A stretch of 64,000 nt of DNA from Solen grandis (taxonomy: Eukaryota > Mollusca > Bivalvia > Adapedonta > Solenidae). Below, in pieces: positions 47,081 to 60,167 of this stretch. Position 1 is the stretch's first letter. Every line of letters starts with the position of its first letter. The DNA lies in the NCBI GenBank assembly GCA_021229015.1, contig CM037788.1:54759145-54823144 (forward strand), read 5' to 3'. Under the pieces are notes generated by a model. It was not told the DNA's origin and ran no database searches. It worked only from the letters and a program-made list of their open reading frames with translations. The position numbers and the translations under genes are program-made.

Positions 47081-47674
47081 CAGCAGTGCCATAATCAATG
47101 TCGCTTTCTGTACAATTGTTGTGAAATAAATAAATATTAAGATTAAAAAATTATTCATTTCTGTAATACAGGTTATACATGAACATAACATTTCGAAAAA
47201 ACAACAACAAAAAAAACAAAACAAAAAAAAAATAAACAAAAAACAACAACAACATTACATTCTTGTCATAAAAGCATGAAATATGCATATATAAATATGG
47301 GATGAAATAGATAAGATCTTTGATTTATCCTTCATATATGTAGCTTGACGGTCTTCGCTCTTTCAGTACTTACAAAGGCAGTTCGTGTTTGTCAAACCAG
47401 TGATGCCGTTTGCAAGATAATATCAATTTAATCATTTTGCTTCATTCACAATTATGTATGCATCTTTACTTTCAAAACAAAATAGGAATACGCATATATT
47501 TTAATCAATTATCATCTCAAAAACATTTCTTGATAATGATGAACGCTGCCACTTTTGACGTTTGCTATATTTTGTATTGTTGACTTTCTTCTTTTTCAAT
47601 TTGCAAGAAATTCAGTATCCTTTTGTTGTATTTTAAATGTTGCTGAAGGCAATAATTTAACTAATTATATCCAC

Positions 47675-47865
47675 TCTTATTCAATAATTCGGCAAATGTT
47701 TGCCTTTCTCAAGAAAGATTATATATATTTTTAGCAAGTTCTACATAATAAACTTTTGTATAGGCAAATTGTTATTGCTTTTTTATTTTAGAACTTGCTA
47801 AAATTCATGTTGTTTTTTTTTTAGAAAGGCAAAATTTCGCCAAAATATTAAAAAAAAGGTGAATT
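47675..47865. repeat. Inverted repeat (copy B homologue of 13012-13205)
   Basis: The same facing pair of ~90-bp units with GGCAAATGTTTGCC and GGCAAAATTTCGCC hairpins. Confidence 0.6.
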
Positions 47866-49479
47866 TAATTATTTTTCTGATTTATTATTTTTTGTTTTAT
47901 TATTTCCCTCTGGAAAACCAACATATTTATTGACAATCAGATACTTTGCATGATGATAAGCTTTGCTAAGGGCTGCAACCTAAGTATCGGCTCCATTTGT
48001 CTCATAAATAAATAGAAGGTAATGGAAGAAAATGACCGTGGGTGTTTGATGAGGGCTAAAATCAAAATGTTCAATCTTTACTAAACAACCTATAACTGAG
48101 ACCGCAAAGGTAATAATTAGTGTAGTACGTTTATTATATGTATCTTTAAACATTTGTAATAAGACGTTTGCTTTGACTTGAACGTTGGTTAATCACTTTC
48201 ACTTTTACATCATATAAAAGTATCTTTAATATCTTAATAATATAAGTTCTTGAAGTTAGTAAATCAGTTGATGATTGTTTCCGTGATAATAAATATGCAC
48301 TTTATGATTTTAACCACGATACGCCCAGTCGAGTAGATATTAGATGCTCACGAAAGGCTTTGCTTCAGATACAATAAGTGCAACCATTGTTTAATTCATC
48401 CTATCACTTAGATATACGAAGAACGGGAAACGTAAGACTTCATTTTAATCAACGATAGACATTGTTCAAACAATCATATCACTTGATACAGATAGATAAA
48501 CGAACAACGGGAAAACCGTTGTTGACTTTATGATAAGCACAAGTATCTTTTCCTTTTCTCAAATATCCGATACCATTAAATATCTAAATAGACAAGGTTT
48601 CGACAAAGTCTAATCATTCTTCCTGACAATCCCGGATCTTTTCAAGGGTTGACGTGCAGAATATCAAGCAATAAGAAAAACTTTGCTAAAGTCTATAGCC
48701 ATACTTTTCAATTATTTAATCTTATGTACAAATCAGTGTCCCTGTATGTCTTTGTTATTGGATATAGGTTCTGCTATATTTTCACATTTTTCTTTCATGT
48801 GGAAGTATCTAAATATCAGGATTCTGTAACCTCTTTGCATAGTGTATAGTATAAAACCATATCATGTATGATATTACATTTTGATTTGTAACCAAGCTTC
48901 TGCTTTTAAGTAAATTATATACATGTATATATTATTGTTATACCACGTGGTTTATTCAAACTAAAATTATAAGTATAAATAATAACAGTAAAATTGTTTA
49001 AAAAGGGTTTGCTATTGATCAGCATTTTATTCATTCCCTTAATTTCCCACTATGCTCTACCCGTGATTGTAAAAACATTTTCAAATACCAGAGGGGTGGG
49101 GTTGAAAACGTTCTTATGCTCTTGGGAGGAACTTGAAAACATATTTAGGACATAATTGGTTCACAGCTACACGTGAAGGTGTGTTCAAGCAAGTACCCAT
49201 ACCAAAAAAAAGTATGGGAGGTAACTGTTTTCTACCATACAGCAATTGGCATTCTTCGTAAAGTGGTGTACTAGGAAGAAGCACAAAGGCATTGTTTCAT
49301 AAAGTATTGATTGTAAAGAGGTGTATATATATATATAATGCAGAAAGAGTTCCCACACTACGGGAATAAAATAACGTTATTATTATTATTATTCCTCCTG
49401 ATGATCTATTATTGTGAAACCGGTTGAGGACAAATAAAACGTATTAATAGGCTTGTTATACTCTATCTCTCTCTCTCTC

Positions 49480-49502
49480 CCCCCCCCATATATATATATA
49501 TA
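49480..49502. repeat. CT, C and TA microsatellites
   Basis: A CT run (about 49466-49480), a C run and a short TA run occupy the position where copy A has the TA/GA run at the right edge of its pogo-like MITE. Confidence 0.85.
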
Positions 49503-51712
49503 TGGAAAACTGTATTCTTTGATAATGTGGGTAAAACAAAAATAAAGCAAGCATTTCAAAGACAAGATGTATTTTATAAAAATGTATAATATAAAATAAC
49601 ATATTGTATCGCCAATTGTAATGCAAAGTTCACATCGTCTCAAAAACGGGTCTACACTGTCTCAATAAAAATAATTTCACATCGTCCTGATTCACGTTGT
49701 TCCATTCCTTCAGCATCCTTCAGGAACATCTTAAATTAAGCTTTTCCTCAACTCAAGATATTAAGTTTTGTAATTCCACTATGTAATAGACGTAGGCAAT
49801 AATATGGTGAACGCATGCTATTATTAGCATGCTTTGTCTGGAAGTAATATTTGAACTCATATTAATTTGAAAATTATAGTGATACAGAATTTGAGATATT
49901 TCTTTGATTACAGGAAATTCTCATCTTCAGGAGTATCGTGAAACACACGGATAACTTTTCTTGAAAAAGCAATCCCTGGGAGGCGCATTTTGCAAATAGA
50001 TATTTTTCATGCAACTTAGATAGGCAAGAGATTAGGAGACATTGGTCTATACATTTGTACCAATTGGTTTCACAAAAACTGCACTGTACTTAAAATAAAA
50101 ATAGTTTCAACTTTTCAGCAGACAGTAATATCAAATGAGTATTTCCTTGAAGACATCTCAAATTAGCGTGAACTATATTAAATGTATTCGCGTCCAAGGT
50201 ATGTACAACATACTTAAAATGCGAGTGTTTGATGGGTTTCATCCCTCCTTTGTGGTCTTGGGTACTTGAAGGGAGTTACTATCCAACTCAATCTAAGATA
50301 ACCTTTTTTTTTATTAGAATGGGATTTGAATAATAACCACACACATAATTATAATAATTTGATATTTGAGTTAAAACATAGATGATAATGGGTCATGTCA
50401 CCCTTAATAATCTTGATATAATGTTATATGTATTTTGTTTGTACTCAATAAAATTTTAAAATGTAAAACATCGTATGTTATAAAATGAGATTTCTTTACC
50501 AAGTTTTGTCCCATTGATGAAAGTAAAACAAAGAAAGCGGTAATGGTTAAACTATTCACACACAGTACCCCTTAACCCTCACCACGGTTAATGTCTAAAT
50601 TAAACCTTTCTTTCATTTTTTACTTTAACATCAGTTTTAAAGGGGCTGCTTGCTAAAATGGCTGAATAGCGAACAGTGCATGATATGCAAAGGCAGTCCC
50701 AAGTGTCCACAGCATTGTAAGGGTCAAAGTTACAATATTTCTTCACATGTTGATACCACAATAAAATCAAATGTCTACATATACTCAATTGCAAGAGAAA
50801 GTGGGCACTCAAAGTTCGTTTTTTTTTATTTAGAAATAACCATGATTGGGTTGCACATACTTTTGAAATAAAAAGTACATATTATTATAGTCATACAATA
50901 CTAAAATGATTTATTCATAATATCATAATATATATATATTTGGAAGTGGAATTATACATCTAAATAACAAAAGCTCTGAAGCCATTAGAATATACATATA
51001 TGAGTAAAGTCAGTTTAAAAGATTGTTATAATAAATATAGATCAATCATACTACTATCCGGTAATAGGTTTCTTCAGTCAATATTTCAAGCTCTGTTCAA
51101 TAATTTTTGTTTAAATATCTGTCAGTCTATCGAGCTGTACTCAAAATCTCCGAAATTCTAAAATATATGTATTTAAACCCTAATTCTAAAATAAATATGA
51201 AATTAAAGATACTTATTTTTTGAGAATTACATGACGTAAAATAAGCGTATTTCTAAACCATAATAAACATTTTATTTGATTTTGTATGAAAAATTATATC
51301 AGCATACGATAATTTAATTATAGCAGGCCATAAGGAAAAACGTCAGTCATTTGTTTTTGTGTATGTGCCATACACTAGTCTCATGTGACAAGGCTACATT
51401 CCTGAACAATCCAAAACAAACTTCTATTCTAAGAACGCCTCCTAACTTTGACTTTAAGATAACACCTATTGGCTATGACGTTTCACCGTTTTAATGATAC
51501 ACACATACCTATATCTTACATTATTAGGCTTAAAACGAAAAAAAATATATCTGTTGAAAAGTGAAATGAAGCGATTATGCAGAATGAAAATATACAAAAA
51601 CATTTACATTTGTTCATTGTTCAGTATCAATTTCAACGCCTATACGACAAGGCTCCATCACTATCAAAATGATTTCGAAGCGTTTTACATACATCTGCTG
51701 AACATGTCTCTT

Positions 51713-51750
51713 CTATAGGTTCAAATAATAGTACGCTGCCTCACTGTGCG
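51713..51750 (-). CDS. Receptor B terminal exon
   Basis: 38 nt, ending AAYYYLNL and TAG. The third YxxL is kept. Confidence 0.84.
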
Positions 51751-52188
51751 CTGAAAAAAGAAAATAATCAGCTTAAAGAATGGATTGTATAGCTTACATT
51801 ATTTTTGAAGAAAAATTAAGTCTATTACATTATCAAGAATGATATTATGGTTAAACAGACACTCAATAACATTGATATTACTATAAACATCATGCCAAAG
51901 TTATTGAACGGATTATTTTCTGAATTTTATGGAGTTTGAATATTTGATTGGAAATCTAGTAAATCGAAGATTAAAATATACACGTAACATTGATTACTCA
52001 AACAACCTTGGGATGTAGAGGTTAAAAAACAGTTTTTACACATTTAGTTTAAATTCATATGAAAGCAAAAACATCGTCTGATATTCGACAATTGAATGTT
52101 GTTTTGCCCATTTGGCTAGCTTATACCTCATTAGAAGTCGATAATAGCATAGATATAACTTTAAAATCCAAATAATAAAACTACTTAC

Positions 52189-52262
52189 TTGAAGTTTGGA
52201 GAGAAGCATAGTTGCTGTCCCTGTGAGTAGACTTCAAATCTTCGTAGACTCCAGGAGTTTGC
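52189..52262 (-). CDS. Receptor B exon: ITAM-like motif
   Basis: 74 nt, encoding QTPGVYEDLKSTHRDSNYAS and the start of LQTS. Acceptor ATTACAG, donor GTAAGT. The tyrosines, leucines and spacing match copy A exactly. Confidence 0.87.
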
Positions 52263-54962
52263 CTGTAATAATAGAAATCAAAATACGTTTAAGTATCAAG
52301 GTACTCCAAAGACTTATTAAACAGAGATAGGAAACTCCTGTAAAAGTCCAATGGAAAATATTTTGTAGGAATACTCCAGAAAACAAAATTTTGAAAACTT
52401 TCAGAAAAGTATAGAAAAATCACGCAGGAAAATTTAACAATATTTAAAGAATATTATTTCTCGCATACATGAAACTATATTTCCAGTTTGATTTTTTCAT
52501 TTTTTTTTTCAAATTGTGATTTAGATTTATTTAGTGTTGCAGAAAAATAATGAACATTGCATAGTTCTTTTCAGCAGGTACTTTTCTATTTTACATATAA
52601 CTTCTTTTATGTTTTGACTTTTTCTAATTTCATTTCATGGTAATGTAATGTTCTATTTAAAGGTACATTTTACTTTTACATACCTGCAATAGAAAAGGGA
52701 ATATTTGGAAAAAGACGTGAATTTTTGAAAATTGCACAATGTGTAACGTGCTTTTGTAAAATTAAGACTTGTTGCCAATCTTTGTTTAATAAGTCATTGG
52801 ATATGTCAAACTGTTCATCAGTAGTGTTCAAGACAGTCGGATATATAATTCATGTTCATTTTCCCTATGAAAGACTGATATTCCACTGTTTGTGCATAGT
52901 TATCATAAAAGTATTTACATATTTCAAATGTAACAATACACCCATAGCGAATAATATTCAATTAAGGTGAAAATGAATTAACCCTGTTAACTGGCTATCC
53001 CTGGTGTCTGCAAAATTAAAAACAAGAGTTACATAAGTTTTTATACAGCTGTCTAAATCACAATATGTAAACTCGCTCAGATGTAAAGAACAAATTAATT
53101 TCATACTCCTGAACACCTTAATAATAATTTATGCATGTGTATCATATTTACTTGTGTGCAAATTTATAAATATCTTCCTGATTTAATGTGATTCATGACA
53201 AGAACCTGTGGAGATTTTAGTATGATAATATTTAGTTAAAAAAAATATTACTATCGTAGATTGATCTGAAAAACTGTTATCAGCATGACTGATACACAGA
53301 TTTACGCTAAATCACGAAAGCTTTAGTTCGAGTGATTTACCGTAAATTTCACCAGCGCGTAATAATATGCAGTTTGTAAAAGTATTCCGTTTTCAAATCA
53401 GGGACATCCGCATTGTGCAGTGATGTCATATCCACATTGTACAGTGGAGTCATAGAAAGAAGTTCCATGCTATGCACATAGAAACATGTTTACACAAGGT
53501 AGAGACGTGATACAGGTTTTGGAAACGTTGAGACCTTGATACAAGTTTCTGTATTTTTGCTGTAGGAAACCGATTGAAAATGCGTAGTATCATACATAGG
53601 TATATAATAAAAATAAAGAATACTGTTTGTCCTGTGTATAGCTTAGCTAATGTCATTGAAACGGGGAGCATATAGGGACGTGTGGACATGAGTCACAGTT
53701 TGGCGTATTTGTGTATTTCTGTGATGATTTCTAGGAAGAACGTATATTAGTGTAAGTTGTTTACCGTTGTCATTGGAGAATGCGGTGTTTTGATAATGGT
53801 CTAGTCTTGTCTTCAGTTTCTTGCTTTTTTAAATAGAAATATGCTATGTAAGCACACGGTCATATAAATGTAATGGAAAAAACAAGTATCTGTTACTAAA
53901 ATAAATTATATCCTCTTAATGATATTGATCGACTAATGTGGTAATAGCGTAATTCAGATTCGATAACTGAATTTTACAAAGTTTGGATAATCATCTAGGA
54001 AATGTGCATTCGAAATGAAAATGATCTGAAATAAAGATACTCTACCTAATACCAAAGATTTCCACATAATGCATATCTTTTATAACACCTTCCTTTTGTA
54101 TAAGTCTATACAGCATACGAATATTGCATCTAAAGTAAGATATTAAGATATGGCAAATAAAGCGGATAAACACGCATACCTTGTCTTTGATGGATCAGAG
54201 ATGTTATCATCTGTAGTAAAATAAAAGAACATAATTATTAAAGAAAAATTGTTTTGACAATTTAGTATGGAAGGGGATATCCGCCAATATTCTAATACTT
54301 ACTGTTTGGTAATTTGCAAGGACTGCATTTCTTATTTTTATTACTAAATATCTATTTTAACTTGTAACTTTTGAATTAATTATTGTAATTAGTATTTTCA
54401 AATTTCAACTCTTGCATTTCATTTTCTAATTTCTATTCATAACTTTTAACAATTGTTTTTCTAAATCAATATAGAAATGTGCAGCGTTTTTACAGTGTAA
54501 TTGCATAACTTTGATAATTCTACTTATGCCAGCAAACTCTCAATATTACATCTAGTGACTTTACAAAGTTCGCCAATCAAACGTACAATGATGCAATGTT
54601 CGCATAACACACAATGCTAGTTGTCAAGGAAACTAGCATTGTCGAACATGAGGTCGCTAGACGGCGCTTTAAACTGCGGGGAACCCCATCTATTTATAGA
54701 TAGATGGGGCACTGCACTTCACACGGAAGAGCTCTGGCTTCTTTGGTATGTACAGGTTTAATTTTTCCCCCATGTAAAATACCAAAAAGAAAAAAAAGTG
54801 TTTATCTATTTCAAATTCTTGCTGAAAATCATGTAGAAATTCTGTGTAGATCTTGTTAAGTTCTGTCTGTAAATCTGTCCGTACCTACACGAACTATTAT
54901 GTGGCCAGCTACTTGATTCATTTATTTTTGCGTCAGTGTTAAGTAATAGTTAATTTAATATA

Positions 54963-55556
54963 ATGTCTGGATATGATGACAGTGACACTATATTTCAGTT
55001 GAAAGAGTTGTTAAATGTTAAATTAAAGGCATTAGCTCAGGCCATTGAGAATGAAAGGTACGAGAACATTGTGTGTCATCTGGAGCAAGCCCATGAAATG
55101 TTGATACAATTATCAACCATTACAAATGTTGATTTAAGTATCGAGCTTTTCACCAATGTAATGGAAAATTTTCAGACAAATCTGCATGATGATAGCAATG
55201 TTAATACAGTGCACTGGTCCCCATCATTGGTTTGTGGTACTGGCAGACCAGGTCGCCCAGCATTAAGCATCGCTGTAGAAACTCTTACTTTCTTATTAGA
55301 AAATAACTTTAAGGTTTCAGAGATAGCTTATATGCTTGGAGTCAGTAAACGGACTGTTGAGAGACGAATGAATGGATATAAATTGAGTGTACGAGACACA
55401 TACAGCCAGTTGACAGACTCAGAACTTGGGAATGAAGTGAAAAAAGTAATTCAACATTTTCCTACAGCTGGGTATCGTACAGTACAGGGTATCCTAATCA
55501 GCCAAGGACAAAGAGTCCAGGAGCATAGGATTAGGCAAACTATGAGAAACAAGTAA
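54963..55556 (+). pseudogene. HTH N-terminal part of an integrase-like transposase (197 residues, truncated)
   Basis: The ATG lies directly after the left inverted repeat. Residues 1-90 are mostly helical and acidic. GRPGRPALS (about 93-101) is an AT-hook-like or linker segment. LENNFKVSEIAYMLGVSKRT and VERRMNGYKLS (about 112-142) form a resolvase/Mu-type helix-turn-helix. FPTAGYRTVQGIL...QRVQEHRIRQTMRNK (about 166-197) resembles the HTH_21-type segment that precedes a DDE/rve core in IS3-like and related eukaryotic integrase-core proteins. The stop follows within a few bases of a nested MITE, and a matching continuation appears beyond the MITE at 56049-56117, so the protein was cut by the insertion and a core deletion. 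The product, if made, could bind DNA without catalysis; that is inference. Confidence 0.75.
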
Positions 55557-55577
55557 CTGGTGTTGTATGCAACACAT

Positions 55578-56046
55578 AAAGTCCCCTACCGGCTCCACCT
55601 TGACTCAATATGGTAATCAATCCCATTTTTTGCCATATTTTCACTATTTCCGTTACCATAGCAACCACAATTTTAGTCGAAGAACAAAAATAAAATGACG
55701 TGCATAATCTACACATTGCCATCTAGTCATATACCAAGTTTCATCAAGTAAGCTTGCTTAGTTATCGCGGGATCCCATTTTTTGCCATATTTTCACTATT
55801 TCCGTTACCATAGCAACCACAATTTTAGTCGAAGAACAAAAATAAAACAACGTGCATATTTTACACATTGGCATCTAGTCATTAACCAAGTTTCATCAAG
55901 TTAGCTTGCTTAGTTATTAAGTTATCGCGGGATCCAGATTTGAGCGGACAGACAGACAGACAGACAGACGGACGGACAGACGGACGGACGGACAGACGGA
56001 GGGCAAACCTATAGTCCCCTCCGGTGTGAACACCGGTAGGGGACTA
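55578..56046. mobile_element. Nested MITE with tandem 150-bp unit and GACA/GACG tract
   Basis: Ends AGTCCCCTACCGG and CCGGTAGGGGACT are perfect inverted repeats. Inside, a ~150-bp unit beginning CCCATTTTTTGCCATATTTT occurs twice (about 55622-55766 and 55768-55925), followed by a GACAGACA/GACGGACG tract (55946-55996) and a hairpin with CCGGTGTGAACACCGG. This structure is typical of abundant marine-invertebrate MITEs. Confidence 0.8.
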
Positions 56047-56048
56047 AT

Positions 56049-56117
56049 ATTGACCCTGAGGGTGTTCTTTTCAGAAAGCTGTTCATCACAGCATGTCGGA
56101 TACATAGAAGAACATAT
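56049..56117 (+). pseudogene. Continuation of the integrase-like gene beyond the MITE
   Basis: The frame IDPEGVLFRKLFITACRIHR continues with RTYN. In relatives of this family an R-x-x-x-x-R-x-V-D-P-x-G-V segment directly follows the helix ending the upstream fragment, so this is the next piece of the same protein. It runs into the right inverted repeat; the DDE core that should follow is absent. Confidence 0.6.
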
Positions 56118-56801
56118 AACCAGACATTATATTAAATTAACTATTACTTAACACTGACGCAAAAATAAATGAATCAAGTAGCTGGCCACATAATAGTTCG
56201 TGTAGGTACGGACAGATTTACAGACAGAACTTAACAAGATCTACACAGAATTTCTACATGATTTTCAGCAAGAATTTGAAATAGATAAACACTTTTTTTT
56301 TCTTTTTGGTATTTTACATGGGGGAAAAATTAAACCTGTACATACCAAAGAAGCCAGAGCTCTTCCGTGTGAAGTGCAGTGCCCCATCTATCTATAAATA
56401 GATGGGGTTCCCCGCAGTTTAAAGCGCCGTCTAGCGACCTCATGTTCGACAATGCTAGTTTCCTTGACAACTAGCATTGTGTGTTATGCGAACATTGCAT
56501 CATTGTACGTTTGATTGGCGAACTTTGTAAAGTCACTAGATGTAAATATTGAGAGTTTGCTGGCATAAGTAGAATTATCAAAGTTACAACGACATCAGTT
56601 TGCAATTACACTGTAAACACGCTGCACATTTCTAAATTGATTTAGAAAAACAATTGTTAAAAGTTATGAATAGAAATTAGAAAAAAAAGTAATAAAAATA
56701 AGAAATGCAGTCCTTGCAAATTACCAAACAGTAGGTATTAGAATATTGGCGGATATCCCCTTCCATAATTTAGTATTAATACAATCAATATGTCAAATAT
56801 A

Positions 56802-58157
56802 CGAGGGGTTATCCAAAAATACGTGGACTTTTTATGTTGCATAAAAATCACGCTCCTGGCGCAGTCAATAATACGACGTCAACGTCAACTATTTTATTCA
56901 AAATTAGAAACGTCAAAAATAACAGTAAGACATCCTCGCGTTATATACTGTTTTTCAAAATAACCACTTCTAGCTTCAAATCGTCGACACGGCGCCTCGC
57001 CCTTCAACTTTCAGTCGAAATGTATAATTATTTTATCATTAGTTATTACAATTACTATAACTGATATAATTTTGCTATTAATTTTTATTATTGCAGGTGA
57101 GTAGTTCAAATTATTGAGATAAAATAGCGGAGAATATGGCGAAATCCATAGGAACAAGGTCCGGGGATGGCTTGACTTGACTATTTGAGTTTAACGTCGC
57201 TTCAAGAGTAATTCAGTCATATAGCGATGTCCAGCTAATTACAGATGGAGGAAAACCTCGAATGCAAGGAGGCATCCGGGTAGAACCAACGACCTACCGC
57301 AAGTCAGCTGGAAGGCTTCCTCACATGAAAACCCGAATAACCCTGCCGGGATTCGAACCCAAGCGATGAGGGGCTGAGTGAGTGTTTACCGGGGGATAAA
57401 ATACTGTCTCTAACTCATTGAGAGATAGCTTGAGGAACTGTGTGCGCAGGCGAGTGGTCCTCATGAAGTAAAAGTGGCTGATTCGAAGTCCGGGACCCTT
57501 TCCGCAGACGGAATCACTTCTATCTGTATTGCGACACGGCTTGACGTCGTTAATTAACTTACCGTTAATTATCATCCTCCGGACTTGCCCTGTATCTTTT
57601 TGCATATCTTCTCGCCCCTGGTGAATCTACTGTGCCATTTTAATGCAACATATAATGAAAATGCTTTCCTTGGGTTGGCTTGTCTCATTTTTTAAAGTGC
57701 CTGAGTTAGTGTAACGCCAGGAGTATGGCAAAACTTTACAATTGCGCGATTTTCAGTTTTCGCCGTTTCCGTATTTTTCGTAAGTTTTTACTCTACCGTA
57801 TTATTGTTAACGCATGGTTTTACCGTAAATTCACGAAAATGACGCAAAAAAGAAAGCAACCGACGTATTTGACTTAATTGAATTAACTGATGTCGCTTTT
57901 CGGAATTTTATCACAAAAATTATTTTTTATACCGAATTTGAATTGAATTTTTGTTTTGATTTTCAGGTTGCGCCGCCTACCGCTTATATACGTTTTTCGT
58001 AACACCATAAAACACTATTTATTAACTTATCTCATTTAAACTTAATAAATATGATGCTGAGAATACAACAAAATTAATATGGATAAAAAAATCATTACGA
58101 TTGACGTTAACGTTAAAAAGATATTAAGAAAGTGTACGTATTTTGGATAACCCCTCG
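56802..58157. mobile_element. 1356-bp mariner-type nonautonomous element
   Basis: TA at 56800-56801 and 58158-58159. Inverted ends CGAGGGGTTATCCAAAAATA and, from the right, CGAGGGGTTATCCAAAATAC, continuing CGT(G/A)(G/C)ACTTT. The ACGAGGG..ATCCAAAA end is typical of mariner families. The empty site is in copy A at 20911-20920. No transposase frame. A dispersed repeat (about 57178-57300) is nested inside. Confidence 0.85.
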
Positions 58158-58164
58158 TAGTTTA

Positions 58165-58260
58165 GGGGCGCCGTGGTTTGGCGGTAGTTTTCACTGACTT
58201 CGCAACATTGCGAGTTCAATCCCCTATAGGGCCATCGTTTAGCAAGTCCTACCGAAGTGT
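58165..58260 (+). repeat. tRNA-like SINE in receptor B intron
   Basis: Homologue of 20926-21060. GGCGCCGTGGTTTGGCGGTA and TTGCGAGTTCAATCCCC are the A- and B-box-like parts; the B box is closer to consensus than in copy A. Confidence 0.65.
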
Positions 58261-58684
58261 AAACGAGTACTTATGTATATTTTAATTCTATTTGCATAAA
58301 GTAACTTTAATAAGGAGTTTTTGTTTTTAATTTAGACCCATAAAGAGTGCATATGATTTTATGTTCAAACGAAATGAAACAAATAGTAGCAGAACGATCC
58401 AGGGATATAAAGGAGTCAATCCTGTCCTCATTTGCATATTGGCTTTTTCATTTTGTTGTAATGAAGTCAGAATGGCAATAATTGTATTTCATGCATATCA
58501 GTATGATATGACAGCAGATATCGCGATGTTCTCCATTTCCCTACATTTTAGCTAAACTGATCCTATTCACATTCCTTTTCACTCCAGATGTTTCAATAAT
58601 ATCCTAAAAATTTCAGCTGAAATTAATGAGAATATGTCATGACAATTCTGAGCACATTTTTAACGATGCTGACTTTTTACTTAC

Positions 58685-58828
58685 TTGAAAATCTTAAACA
58701 TATGTTTAGTAGACTGTATCGATGTATCAGTAAGGTAAAAACAATTCCGACTAAGAAGCCGAGAACCAACGTTCCAACCAGTCCTCCTGCAAGTTGACCT
58801 TGGGAACAGCTTGACTCGCTACTTGTAG
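58685..58828 (-). CDS. Receptor B exon: stalk and transmembrane helix
   Basis: 144 nt, six bases shorter at the acceptor than copy A. Helix LAGGLVGTLVLGFLVGIVF and onward, then HRYS. Donor GTAAGT. Confidence 0.85.
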
Positions 58829-59005
58829 CTTTTGTTGTGTTGAACAAATAAAGATAATTAAGATACACAAATAGAAAGATGAAAAGGAATTAAAATTAAA
58901 TGTTTAAAATTTAAAAAAACAAACTAATATGCATTAGTCATTGAGTAATTGTCGTTATTCATGCCGAAGTATATGTTGTAATTAAAGACAAAAATGTAAA
59001 CTTAC

Positions 59006-59314
59006 CATGAGTTTTATGTGTTGTAAAGTTAAGCACAGCTGAATATACTTCACTTTGTCCTTCTTTGTTGTATGCGAACATTCTAACGAAATATTTGGTA
59101 AAGGGGATGAGACCGTCTAGTGTGGTCGAGAATGGTATAGTCAGATTCTGTCCACCGTACACCGATGTCTTGTTGAACCATGTTATCCCATTTTGACTGA
59201 GCTGTATCACAAATGTCTGGTTCAGGCCGCCATGGTTACCGGGGACCCAGGTCAATGTGGCCGTGTCGGAACCGTATGTTATTATTTGGACAGAAGAGGG
59301 AGCATCAGGTGGGC
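59006..59314 (-). CDS. Receptor B exon: fibronectin type III domain
   Basis: 309 nt, open. GPPDAPSSV start, ATLTWVPG, IPFTKYFVRMFAYN and SAVLNFTT end. It differs from copy A at 21 of 87 aligned residues while the core Trp, Leu and Tyr positions are unchanged. Confidence 0.85.
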
Positions 59315-59552
59315 CTGTAAAAATGTATATGTTTTACTACTTAAAATTTGCTAAAAATCAAATTGCTAGTAGAAAGAGATATTGTAAAATGAAATCATTT
59401 TATATGTTATATATAAACAGATAAATTATTAATATTAAAGATGGCCAGGATGTTACAATATAGATCAGTTAAGAAAGACGTGATTTTTTTCGAAATTTTC
59501 TGATATCTCCTTTAAACAAGTGATCAGACATATAAGTGTTAAGCACACAAAC

Positions 59553-59903
59553 CTTGTGGAATGACGATAATTAGTTATGCTGATCCAGACCCAATACCAT
59601 TAGTAATGACAATGTCGTAATCTCCAAAATCGTCTTCACTGTTGATCATGATAATAACAGTTGCCATGGTACCCAGAGTGGGTACAATGTGAAAGAATAC
59701 AGGCAGCTGTACTGTCACCTTAGACAGTGCTTTGTGTCCTACTGGCGTGCGGGACCTGACATTATGATTACTATGGTAACATTTGACGTCGCTCCCGGGA
59801 ACATTTGAAAAGTACTGTACAGAGAATACGGCGCTGTGGGTCAGTGTACCTGATACCTTGTACCTGTTCTGGTTTACTTTAGGGTTCAGTATAAATGGTG
59901 GCG
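59553..59903 (-). pseudogene. Receptor B exon: Ig-like domain with in-frame stop
   Basis: APPFILNPKV, then TVSVQYF-like and SDVKCYHSN segments, MATVIIMINSEDDFGDYDIV and ITNGIGSGSA followed by TAA at 59577-59575. The final G strand that copy A still codes for would follow the stop. Confidence 0.78.
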
Positions 59904-60122
59904 CTGTGAAACAGACAGGTAACCGTTTGAGATTTAATAGACTGAGAAAAATAAACACATGTTTTAAAGCATTAGAATTTTCAGATCCTCATACTTGTAA
60001 CTAAATTGTAAATGTATATTTGCAAGTTGAAAAACTCTGTATTATTTAAAAGTCTGACAAAATGGTTTAAATAAAATATGATAAAACAATGTCACTCAAA
60101 CAATTTAATTTCTCACCTCTGA

Positions 60123-60130
<8 letters not shown>

Positions 60131-60164
<34 letters not shown>
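60131..60164 (+). repeat. (AG)n microsatellite
   Basis: About 34 bases of AG preceded by ACACACACAC, within the first visible intron of receptor B. Confidence 0.95.

Positions 60165-60167
<3 letters not shown>

Larger units (their letters stand above)
54267..56766. mobile_element. 2500-bp foldback DNA transposon, internally deleted
   Basis: Terminal inverted repeats of about 696 bp (54267-54962) and 639 bp (56128-56766) start ATGGAAGGGGATATCC. AATTTAGT flanks both sides (54259-54266 and 56767-56774), an 8-bp target duplication. The homologous intron of copy A lacks it (near 20893). The left repeat ends two bases before the ATG of an HTH protein, and the interior holds the N-terminal part of an integrase-like gene, a nested MITE, and a short continuation of the same gene. 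The catalytic core is missing, so movement would need enzyme in trans. The superfamily is uncertain: 8-bp duplications occur in several groups. Confidence 0.85.

Noticed and set aside
55917..56105. 62-residue frame with Ser-Val-Arg-Leu repeats
   Set aside because: Translation of the GACA/GACG tract in the nested MITE.
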